Part shown: positions 1-6,017 of the stretch, one piece after another
Layout: every line of letters starts with the position of its first letter
How positions within the stretch are numbered: the stretch's first letter is position 1
From: Acidimicrobiia bacterium
GTDB taxonomy: Bacteria > Actinomycetota > Acidimicrobiia > IMCC26256 > PALSA-555
Direction of reading: 5' to 3'
NCBI GenBank assembly: GCA_022865365.1
Contig: JALHSW010000156.1
Span: 1 to 12,786 of the forward strand
Length of the DNA: 12,786 nt
The notes under the pieces: model-generated
Database searches by the model: none
Told to the model about the DNA's origin: nothing
What the model saw: the letters and a program-made list of their open reading frames with translations, nothing else
Position numbers and translations under genes: made by a program

Positions 1-1
1 C

Positions 2-106
2 GCCGACGGCACCATCATGGAGGTCAGGCCGCCGGAACCCAACGGTGGGCGCAAGCCGCGCAAGACGGCCGGTACCACCAAGCGCGCGAGTCGTAGCCGC
101 AGCTGA
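2..106 (+). CDS. 3' end of an unidentified gene with a basic C-terminal tail (partial)
   Basis: Reading frame 2 is open from the window edge to a TGA at 104-106 and gives 34 residues. They begin ADGTIMEVRPPEPNGG and end in a tail rich in Lys, Arg, Ser and Thr. The rest of the gene lies left of the window, so the product cannot be named. The basic, low-complexity end is the kind seen on actinobacterial nucleic-acid-binding proteins, but this is inference from composition only. The stop is followed at once by a small hairpin and then by the convergent end of the thioredoxin-like gene, which supports a real gene end here. Confidence 0.5.
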   Translation, partial: ADGTIMEVRPPEPNGGRKPRKTAGTTKRASRSRS

Positions 107-119
107 GCAAGTCCGAGAT

Positions 120-135
120 CTCCGAGACCTCGGAG
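120..135. terminator. short hairpin between two convergent gene ends
   Basis: CTCCGA (120-125) and TCGGAG (130-135) pair perfectly around a GACC loop, and the pairing could extend to 7 bp with a 2-nt loop. The hairpin sits between the plus-strand stop (104-106) and the minus-strand stop (138), so it could serve both genes. It is short and has no T tract, so the terminator call is tentative. Confidence 0.35.
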
Positions 136-137
136 CG

Positions 138-590
138 CTAGGTGATCGCGCCGAGGTCGGCTTCGGGCGTCGAGCCAGGTGCGCGGCATTCCGCGAGCGC
201 GGCCCACAGGTCGGTCGCACTCGTCGAGCCCACGAACGCCCGGAGCACCACGCCATCGGAGTTCGCGATGAGGATCATCGGGATGGCCGAGACGTCGTAG
301 CGCTCGTGGAGCTCGCGCTGTGACGCGAACTCGACCTCGCATGTCGCGACCTCGGCTGACTCGAGCACCGCCACCTTCGGGCCGAGCCCCTCACACGACC
401 CGCACGTCTCCGAGGAGAAGTACGCCACGAGCCACAGCGCCTCGGGCCTGGGGAAGTCGGGCCGGGCGAGTTGACGCGGCACGGGAAAGGCGTCGCGGGG
501 TGGACCGTCGGGCGTGCGACGACGGAGCCAGCAGGCCACGCCCCCGGCAACGACCGCGACCGCAACGAAGATCACCACCTGCAGTGCCAC
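138..590 (-). CDS. membrane-anchored thioredoxin-fold protein
   Basis: A 150-residue protein. Residues 4-21 form one hydrophobic segment followed directly by WLRRR. A linker of about 30 residues leads to a thioredoxin fold. VAYFSS precedes the CxxC motif C63-G-S-C66, and the cis-proline region YDVSAIPM has Pro104. The CxxC marks it as a potential dithiol/disulfide reductase or thiol sensor; the substrate is unknown. The start chosen is GTG at 590, because AGGAGG lies at 601-606 with a 10-nt gap and the start precedes the membrane segment. The longer in-frame start at 704 would overlap the upstream gene and add an Arg/Pro-rich stretch that looks like shadow sequence. The positive charges after the only membrane segment would place the thioredoxin domain in the cytoplasm by the positive-inside rule, which is unusual for membrane-anchored TlpA/ResA-type proteins. 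It is the last gene of the minus-strand envelope operon. Confidence 0.8.
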   Translation of the reverse strand: MALQVVIFVAVAVVAGGVACWLRRRTPDGPPRDAFPVPRQLARPDFPRPEALWLVAYFSSETCGSCEGLGPKVAVLESAEVATCEVEFASQRELHERYDVSAIPMILIANSDGVVLRAFVGSTSATDLWAALAECRAPGSTPEADLGAIT

Positions 591-600
591 CGCGAGCTCG

Positions 601-606
601 CCTCCT
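601..606 (-). promoter_or_regulatory. ribosome binding site that sets the thioredoxin-like gene start
   Basis: The minus strand reads AGGAGG, a full anti-Shine-Dalgarno match, 10 nt before GTG at 590. It lies after the stop of the DUF5719 gene (661). It is the main reason to prefer the short form of the downstream protein. Confidence 0.65.
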
Positions 607-660
607 GTCCTCTCGAACGATCCGGTCCTCGGGACCGATTCGGTCCTGGCTCCCAACGTC

Positions 661-2097
661 CTAGCGCCCAAAGGGGATACCGGGCGCGAGCGACACCCCA
701 CCACCGATCATCTGACGCCCGACGACGATCGGTCCGTCGGCCCCGACCACGAGCACCTGGTCGGGGCGGATCGAGTGCTCCCCGAGGGAGAAGGTCACCC
801 GCTCCCCCGGCGGGACCGCCGCGGCCGGCGCGCTCGTCGGACTGTCGGGATCGCCGGCGGTGTAGGCGTACAGCTGCACCGTGATCGGCCGGATGCCGAC
901 GTTCCATGCGCTGATCAGGGCATCGCCTTCGTCGTCGAGACGCCCGACCGCGAACGCCCAGCGGCGCGCCGTCGTCGCCGAGCCGGGCGTGCTCGCGACG
1001 CCCGTCACCGGCGAGGGTGCGGCCCACGCGCCGAACCCTTCGACGACGATCGGCACGTGGCTGACCGCACGCACCTCGAGGGCGTACTCGGTCCCTATCG
1101 ACACGCTGCTCCCGAGGTCGACGCGTGTGACGCCATCGGCCGAAAGGTCGACGCGCTCGGGTTGGCCCGCACCTCCGCCGGCGCCGACCACGCGCACCTC
1201 GACCTGGGTCGGGCGGGAACTGAAGTTTGCGATCGACACGGACTGCGTCGCGCCCGACTCGGCGTTGCCTGAGGGTAGGCGCCACTCGCGCGCGCCGCTG
1301 GTGACCCCCAGAGAGACCGCGATCCCCTTGCGGGTATCGGTTCCGTCGAAGAGTTGGGACTGCTCCGCGACGACGCGACCGGTGCGGGCAACGACGGAGA
1401 TCGCGACGTCGGGCTGGCGCCGCACGAGATCGTGGACCGCGACCGAGACGCGGGAGCGGCGGGGCACGACGAGGGCTTGGGCCCCTTCCGGCTCCTGCAC
1501 GCCGGCGTCGGTCACGAACCGAACGTCGACGATCGCGTCGTCGCCGAACGGATTGAACAGCGCCAGCCAGCTCTCGGCTCCACGGTCAGTAGAGCCATCA
1601 GCGAAGTACCAGCGACGCGAGGCCTGACGCGTGCACGGACCGACGGCGATGTCGTCGTTGCCCCGGACTTCGTGCTCGACGACGGCCTGACCCCCGAACA
1701 CCTCGACCACGACGCCGGGGTCTGCCGCCTCCACGACGTCGGCGATCTCCAGGCGACGCTGGGCAAGCGTCTCGACGGTGAACCGGCGGGTCTTCTGAGC
1801 CTGGTCGCCCGCCATGACGGTGAGCTCGATGTCGATCGGGTGGCGAGCGAGGTTGCCAATGATCACCGTCTCGCTCGCCCGCCCATCGGAGGTCGAGGTG
1901 CCCTCGGCGCAGTACCAGGCGCTCGATACGGCCGCCCGATCCGGGACGGACGGCCCGGCAATGGACCCGCGGGTCGGTCGGGGCGAGTCGGCCGACGAGG
2001 ATGCGCTCTGCTGCAGCACGATGGCGCCGCCGAGCAGGACGAAGAGTGCGACGATCGCGGGCGCTCGGTGCGTCCGACGGCTGGTGTCGTCGCTCAC
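661..2097 (-). CDS. DUF5719-type membrane-anchored surface protein with four internal repeats
   Basis: A 478-residue protein. A basic N-terminus is followed by a single hydrophobic segment (about 13-30), which is a signal anchor. A Ser/Pro-rich linker follows, then an all-beta-looking extracytoplasmic region. Four units of about 100 residues begin at W61, W163, W272 and W380. The first, second and fourth share a W-x-x-A-x-G opening (WYCAEG, WYFADG, WAFAVG); the third is WRLPSG. Each unit also has an aliphatic strand with a central Asn, and a closing strand of the type PIVVE/VVAEQ. The only cysteines are C63 and C155, both outside the membrane, so they could form a disulfide in unit 1. I recognise the arrangement as DUF5719, a family of unknown function found beside large glycosyltransferases in Actinobacteria. 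The GTG start at 2097 overlaps the stop of the upstream gene (GTGA, 2094-2097), with GGAG 6 nt before it. Coupled translation with the glycosyltransferase suggests the two proteins act together in the envelope. Confidence 0.8.
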   Translation of the reverse strand: MSDDTSRRTHRAPAIVALFVLLGGAIVLQQSASSSADSPRPTRGSIAGPSVPDRAAVSSAWYCAEGTSTSDGRASETVIIGNLARHPIDIELTVMAGDQAQKTRRFTVETLAQRRLEIADVVEAADPGVVVEVFGGQAVVEHEVRGNDDIAVGPCTRQASRRWYFADGSTDRGAESWLALFNPFGDDAIVDVRFVTDAGVQEPEGAQALVVPRRSRVSVAVHDLVRRQPDVAISVVARTGRVVAEQSQLFDGTDTRKGIAVSLGVTSGAREWRLPSGNAESGATQSVSIANFSSRPTQVEVRVVGAGGGAGQPERVDLSADGVTRVDLGSSVSIGTEYALEVRAVSHVPIVVEGFGAWAAPSPVTGVASTPGSATTARRWAFAVGRLDDEGDALISAWNVGIRPITVQLYAYTAGDPDSPTSAPAAAVPPGERVTFSLGEHSIRPDQVLVVGADGPIVVGRQMIGGGVSLAPGIPFGR

Positions 2098-5000
2098 GAG
2101 TCACTCCAGAAGTCGTCATCGTCGAACGCGAGGTCACTGAGGTCGGTGCGACGCGGTTGGCGCTCGGTCCGTTCGCGCCTCACCACGGCCGCATGCTCGA
2201 CGCGATCCCGGCGACGCCCGCGCGACCACCACGCGAGGGCGACGAGCCACAGCACGGCCTCCCCGGCGAGGAGCGCGTAGCGCAGACCTTGTCCGTCGTG
2301 GGTGATGGAGACCGCTCCCACCCGCGGATTCACCCACGAGTTCAGGTACCCGAACGCAGCCTCGTGCGGGAGGACACCATTCGGTCCCTCCGCGCGCCAG
2401 CCGCCGGCGAGCGCGTCGCCAAGCAGCACGGTGCCCGCCGGGATCGGAGCATCACCACCGATCGGTTTGGCACCGACGAGATCGGTCCGTACTGCGCTCC
2501 GGAGCGGGTCGACGGCTCCGGTCGGGACCGCGTCGGCATCGCGACCGGTGACCACTGCACGGGCCGGCGCCCACGACTGGTTCTCGTACACGACCAACCC
2601 GCGTTCGCTGCGAAGCCGCGCGAGGTCGAGCTGTTCCGCGAGCGCGGCGGTGACGGCAGGTACGGGCTCGCCCCGTGCACCGTCGGGACCGTTGCGCAGC
2701 GGGACCGCGACATAGCGCACGCCCGCGGGGGCCAGGAGTCGCCCGAGCCGAGCGGTGTTGCCGTCGACCGCGACGTCGAGAGCGCGGCTCACGACGCGGT
2801 CGGCATCCGTGATCGGGGCGCGCCACAAGGAGCGTGCGTCGCCGGGTCCGTTGCGCGTGAGGACCCATGCGGGCCCTGCGCCGGACTCCACCGGGTCCAG
2901 GGGGAGCACGTCGGGGTCGCCGACCCAGAGGATGCGGAACTCCCCCTCGGCGGCGCGGTCCTGCGTGAACGAGAGCACGCTGGCCCAGTCGCCGTCGGGA
3001 GCGCCCCAGCGGCCACTGACGGAATCGCCCAGGAACCCGAGCCCGCCGAGCACCACCCCCGCGACCGCGATGCCGACGACGACGCGGCGCCAGGCGAAGC
3101 GCTTCGCATCGGCGAGCTCCTCGGCTGCGGCCCCGATCGTGATGCCGGCCGCGACGGCGACACCCAGTGCCGCGAGCGCGAGCCCGGCCTCGGGCGCGGC
3201 GACCGCGGTGCCGGGCGCGAGCCGTGAGGGAAGCCACACGATCGCGAACCCAGAAACCGTCAGCGCCCACGCTCGCACCGCCCACGCCAATCGCGGACCG
3301 CGGGCCAGGACGAGCGCCCCGGCTGCGGCGACGAGCAGTCCCCACGGGGCGACGCCGGCGCCCGCGGGACCGCTCTGGAATCGGAGCACCTGCGAGAGAT
3401 CGAGGTGCGGGTGATACGCGATCCCCAGCGCCGCGAGGTCGCGGCGCGAATCGAGCACGGTCACCGTCCACGGCGCCAGCAGCAGGGCGGCGCCGAGCAC
3501 ACCGACGAGCGAGGCCCCCACCGCGCGCAGCGCGGCCATGCCACCTCCGACGAACAGCGACGCGACAAGGAACGTCAACCCGACGACGACCACGGCGACC
3601 GCTGCCGGCGGATACCACGCCGCGGCGATGGCCGTCGCGATCCCGATCCCCAAGAGCGGGCGCCGCGCCGAGCCCACGATGCCCGAGAACCGACCCGCAC
3701 GCACGACGAGCAGCACGAGGAACGGCAACAGTGCGTAGAGGACGAGGGGACCCAGGCGTCCCGCCGCGATCGCGTTCCGGGGCACGGGCACGACCCCGTA
3801 GACGAGCGCGGTCACGGCTGCGGCGGCGGGGCCGGCAGCCAAGCCGCGCGCCAGACGGTACGCGCCGGCCGCGCCGACGACGAAGCTGCCGACGACGACG
3901 AGCGTCTGGGCCAGGCCCACACCCCCGAGCAACAGGGTGCCGAGCCCCGCCATGACCGCTATCGCAGGTGGCGGCGCCGCAGTCGAACCGAGGTTGGTGT
4001 GGCGCCACGCCGACGTGAGCTCGGTCAGGAGCCCCTTGACGCCCGGCCACGGCATGAAGGTGCCGATCGCGGGAACACCATGGGAGAACAACGCACGCGA
4101 TCCAAAGATCAGGACCACGAACGCCGTGAGGAGTGCAATCGCAGCCGGGGTGCGCAGCGCGTCACCCAAGCTCTCTGACGTGGCACGCATCCCCTCGCTG
4201 AGCGACTGGAGGCGTTGATCGGCGTGACGGTGCGCCAGGAACGCACCGAAGCGCGCACCGCCACCAGCCTGGAGCTCATGGAGATCGCCGTCGTGGATCG
4301 CGCGACGCGACTGGGCGTCGCGACGAGCGCGTCGCACGCGTCCGAAGTGGAGGAGGTTCCACCACCATGCTCCGAATCCGGCTCCCGCGGCACGGCGGCG
4401 CCGAGTCGGGAGGAACACGATCGCCTCGACGAGCGTCACGATCAGCCCGACCGGAACGACCCACAGGAGCGTGGTCTTCGAATAGCAGGTGAGGATCACA
4501 CGCACGCGCGCGCGCGCGACGGCGTGGACGTCGGGGACGTCGCCATCGCCCCTCATCCCCGCGGCTTCGTGGTGGCGGCCGCGTGCGTCGGGAGCCACCA
4601 TCACCCGTGCGCCGGCGAGGCGCGCCCGCCAGCACAGATCGAGGTCTTCGCTACCAGGGAACGTGTCCGGGTCGAAGCCACCGAGCTCACGGAAGAGGTC
4701 GGCGCGCACCAACATCGCCGCGCTCGAGACGTAGAAGACGTCGCGCACGCCGTCGTGCTGCTCCTGGTCGACCTCGCCGGGCTCGATCCCGGTGTGTGAA
4801 CCACCGAGACGGTCGATCGCGCGACCGACATCGAGCAGGAGGTCGGGGTTGTCGGCCTCGACGAGCTTCGGGCCGACGATCGCTGCGTTCGATCGGTAGG
4901 CCTCTCCGACCATCAGGTTCACGGCGCCGGGATCAAGAGCGACGTCGTCGTGGCACACGAGCAGGAAGGTGGCCCCGTCGACGGCTGCGAGCGCCTCGTT

Positions 5001-5297
5001 CGCCGCTCCCCCGAATCCGGGGTCGCCGGCGACGCGGCGCACGAACGCTTCTGGCAGGACGCTTGCCACCCGAGCGGTCGGGTCCTGACGGGAGCCGGCG
5101 TCGACGACGAGGACCGTCAGCGCCGGGTAGGCCTGGGCGCCCAGGGCCGCGAGAGCTTCCTCGAGGAACGGGCCCGAGTTACGGGCGACGACCACCGCCA
5201 CGACGGACGGCGCCACGACGGACGGCGCCGTGGCGCCTGCCGCACCTGCTTTGCCGCCTTGGGGGCCGGGGGCGGGAGGTGGGGCGGCCGTGCTCAT
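2094..5297 (-). CDS. GT2 glycosyltransferase fused to a large multi-spanning membrane region
   Basis: A 1067-residue protein. Residues about 33-245 form a GT-A domain: strand VVVARN (35-40), VVDAG (64-68), a CHDDV nucleotide/metal motif (115-119), and SEDLDLCWR (216-224), the GT2 acceptor-side ED motif. A first membrane segment is near 272-297. A cytoplasmic Arg-rich stretch follows, then about ten or more hydrophobic segments between 385 and 757. Residues about 758-1004 form a predicted extracytoplasmic domain. One last membrane helix (about 1005-1024) and a cytoplasmic tail that switches from basic to acidic (FDDDDFW) complete the protein. The membrane half resembles GT-C polytopic enzymes in layout. 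The likely role is transfer or assembly of a cell-envelope glycan; donor and acceptor are unknown. ATG at 5297 is used because it follows a -10-like hexamer closely. It is the first gene of a three-gene operon with the DUF5719 and thioredoxin-like genes. Confidence 0.85.
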   Translation of the reverse strand: MSTAAPPPAPGPQGGKAGAAGATAPSVVAPSVVAVVVARNSGPFLEEALAALGAQAYPALTVLVVDAGSRQDPTARVASVLPEAFVRRVAGDPGFGGAANEALAAVDGATFLLVCHDDVALDPGAVNLMVGEAYRSNAAIVGPKLVEADNPDLLLDVGRAIDRLGGSHTGIEPGEVDQEQHDGVRDVFYVSSAAMLVRADLFRELGGFDPDTFPGSEDLDLCWRARLAGARVMVAPDARGRHHEAAGMRGDGDVPDVHAVARARVRVILTCYSKTTLLWVVPVGLIVTLVEAIVFLPTRRRRAAGAGFGAWWWNLLHFGRVRRARRDAQSRRAIHDGDLHELQAGGGARFGAFLAHRHADQRLQSLSEGMRATSESLGDALRTPAAIALLTAFVVLIFGSRALFSHGVPAIGTFMPWPGVKGLLTELTSAWRHTNLGSTAAPPPAIAVMAGLGTLLLGGVGLAQTLVVVGSFVVGAAGAYRLARGLAAGPAAAAVTALVYGVVPVPRNAIAAGRLGPLVLYALLPFLVLLVVRAGRFSGIVGSARRPLLGIGIATAIAAAWYPPAAVAVVVVGLTFLVASLFVGGGMAALRAVGASLVGVLGAALLLAPWTVTVLDSRRDLAALGIAYHPHLDLSQVLRFQSGPAGAGVAPWGLLVAAAGALVLARGPRLAWAVRAWALTVSGFAIVWLPSRLAPGTAVAAPEAGLALAALGVAVAAGITIGAAAEELADAKRFAWRRVVVGIAVAGVVLGGLGFLGDSVSGRWGAPDGDWASVLSFTQDRAAEGEFRILWVGDPDVLPLDPVESGAGPAWVLTRNGPGDARSLWRAPITDADRVVSRALDVAVDGNTARLGRLLAPAGVRYVAVPLRNGPDGARGEPVPAVTAALAEQLDLARLRSERGLVVYENQSWAPARAVVTGRDADAVPTGAVDPLRSAVRTDLVGAKPIGGDAPIPAGTVLLGDALAGGWRAEGPNGVLPHEAAFGYLNSWVNPRVGAVSITHDGQGLRYALLAGEAVLWLVALAWWSRGRRRDRVEHAAVVRRERTERQPRRTDLSDLAFDDDDFWSDS
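4497..4516. repeat. 20-bp alternating pyrimidine-purine run inside the glycosyltransferase gene
   Basis: CACACG followed by CACGCGCGCGCGCG forms an uninterrupted CA/CG alternation. It encodes the Arg/Val/Ala stretch at residues 261-267, just before the first membrane segment. Such runs can adopt Z-DNA under negative supercoiling, but here it may simply reflect GC-rich codons for Ala, Arg and Val. Confidence 0.8.
5197..5229 (-). repeat. 15-bp tandem duplication in the 5' coding end of the glycosyltransferase gene
   Basis: The unit GCCACGACGGACGGC (plus-strand reading) occurs at 5197-5211 and 5212-5226, followed by three more matching bases. It encodes APSVV twice, around residues 24-33, in the disordered N-terminus just before the first strand of the GT2 fold. 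It keeps frame, so copy number could vary between strains. Confidence 0.9.
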
Positions 5298-5308
5298 CGG
5301 ATCGGGCG

Positions 5309-5314
5309 AGCATA
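5309..5314 (-). promoter_or_regulatory. -10-like element before the glycosyltransferase operon
   Basis: On the minus strand TATGCT fits the actinobacterial TAnnnT -10 pattern. It ends 11 nt before the ATG at 5297, so a transcript would have a leader of only a few nucleotides. No good -35 is visible at 17-18 nt, and no Shine-Dalgarno fits in the gap. Confidence 0.45.
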
Positions 5315-5342
5315 CCCGGGGTCCTCCGTGCTGGCTCCGGGG

Positions 5343-5356
5343 GTGACTCCGGTCAC
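5343..5356. promoter_or_regulatory. inverted repeat GTGAC-N4-GTCAC in the divergent intergenic region
   Basis: Two perfect 5-bp arms (5343-5347 and 5352-5356) flank TCCG. The repeat sits between the two divergent promoters, about 7 bp upstream of the -35 element proposed for the 5469 gene. It could be an operator for a dimeric regulator, but the arms are short and chance is possible. Confidence 0.3.
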
Positions 5357-5362
5357 GACTGC

Positions 5363-5391
5363 TTGCTAGTGTTTAACAAAGGGCGTACCAT
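5363..5391 (+). promoter_or_regulatory. housekeeping-type promoter for the undecad-repeat protein gene
   Basis: TTGCTA (5363-5368) and TACCAT (5386-5391) each match 4 of 6 consensus bases and are separated by exactly 17 bp. The spacer holds TGTT-T-AACA (5370-5378), a small palindrome and one of the few AT-rich spots in the window. A start near 5398 would give a leader of about 70 nt containing a hairpin and the ribosome binding site. Confidence 0.5.
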
Positions 5392-5430
5392 CGTAAGCAG
5401 TTCCCTCCCCCCGGAGGCTGCCCCAAAACC

Positions 5431-5449
5431 GGGCCCCGAAGCGGGTCCC
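5431..5449 (+). other. hairpin in the predicted 5' leader of the undecad-repeat protein gene
   Basis: GGG-C-CCCG-AAG-CGGG-T-CCC folds into a 7-bp stem with one C/T mismatch and an AAG loop. It ends 9 nt before the AGGAG ribosome binding site at 5459-5463. It may stabilise the mRNA or modulate translation; no known riboswitch class is recognised. Confidence 0.35.
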
Positions 5450-5468
5450 CTGAACACTAGGAGTTCCC

Positions 5469-5915
5469 ATGAATGACGTACGCAAGAGCGTGGAAGACGC
5501 GGCCTACACCGCTGTCGGTGTCGGCGTCCTCGGCGCGCAGGCCGTCCTGGCCCGCGGCCAGCAGGCCAAGGACCGCGTCGACGCCCAGACCGAGGGCGTG
5601 CGCACCACGGCCAAGAGCAAGGCCGACGATGCCAAGGCCAAGGCCGACGAGGCGAAGACCAAGGCCACCGACGCCGCCAAGGGCGCTGGCGACGACGCCA
5701 AGGAGCGCTTCGAGACGCTCGTCCACGACGTCCGCGACCGCGTCGAGCCCGTGCTCGCGAAGGTCTCGGAGCGTGTCGAGCCGGTGCTCGAGAAGTTCAA
5801 GGCCAAGGCCGACGAGATCGTCGAGATCGGTACCGCGAAGGCGCGGACGTTCCTCGGCAGCACCTCGGCACCAGCCAAGGCAGGCGCCGCGAAGTCGACG
5901 ACCAAGGTCGCCTGA
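5469..5915 (+). CDS. Lys/Ala-rich amphipathic helical protein with 11-residue repeats (HbhA/phasin/LEA-like)
   Basis: A 148-residue protein. The short N-terminus contains a weakly hydrophobic stretch (AAYTAVGVGVLGAQAVLA, about 11-28). From residue 46 to 111 six consecutive 11-residue units can be laid end to end: 46-56, 57-67, 68-78, 79-89, 90-100 and 101-111. The last two are near-identical (DRVEPVLAKVS, ERVEPVLEKFK). Ala or aliphatic residues recur at unit positions 3 and 10, with one at 6 or 7, which gives an amphipathic helix of the type that lies on lipid or polymer surfaces. The tail is Ala/Lys/Pro/Thr-rich. The layout recalls heparin-binding haemagglutinin and phasin or LEA proteins, but no family is certain. 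The ATG is well set by AGGAG with a 5-nt gap. The gene is monocistronic: own promoter upstream, strong terminator downstream. Confidence 0.8.
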   Translation: MNDVRKSVEDAAYTAVGVGVLGAQAVLARGQQAKDRVDAQTEGVRTTAKSKADDAKAKADEAKTKATDAAKGAGDDAKERFETLVHDVRDRVEPVLAKVSERVEPVLEKFKAKADEIVEIGTAKARTFLGSTSAPAKAGAAKSTTKVA

Positions 5916-5938
5916 AGCGGCTCCATCGTGAACACGGC

Positions 5939-5967
5939 GAGGCCCCCGGCACGGCCGGGGGCCTCTT
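5939..5967 (+). terminator. strong intrinsic-type terminator after the undecad-repeat protein gene
   Basis: A perfect 12-bp stem (5939-5950 with 5954-5965) closes an ACG loop and is followed by only two T residues. It begins 24 nt after the stop codon. GC-rich stems without a long U tract are usual in actinobacteria. It separates this gene from the F420 operon. Confidence 0.85.
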
Positions 5968-6005
5968 CGCGTCCGGCCCCCGAGGCGGCGAGGAGGCGCG
6001 GCATC

Positions 6006-6011
6006 TAGGGT
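6006..6011 (+). promoter_or_regulatory. -10 element suggesting leaderless transcription of cofD
   Basis: TAGGGT fits TAnnnT and ends 6 nt before the ATG at 6018. A start site at the usual distance would fall on the A of the ATG itself. AGGAGG at 5991-5996 lies 21 nt upstream of the start, too far to act as its ribosome binding site. No clear -35 is seen. Confidence 0.5.
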
Positions 6012-6017
6012 CATTGC

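Noticed and set aside
591..704. An N-terminal extension of the thioredoxin-like protein from ATG at 704
   Set aside because: It overlaps the DUF5719 gene end, reads as Arg/Ser/Thr-rich non-conserved sequence, and a full AGGAGG site supports the GTG at 590.
2452..4050. A 532-codon minus-strand open frame overlapping the glycosyltransferase in another frame
   Set aside because: Its composition is almost entirely Arg, Gly, Ala and Pro, as expected from a frame-shifted reading of a GC-rich gene.
5634..5700. Repeated AAGGCC/GACGCC motifs as a DNA repeat or CRISPR-like array
   Set aside because: They are codons for the Ala/Lys/Asp repeats of the undecad protein; unit length and spacing follow the protein, with no spacers.
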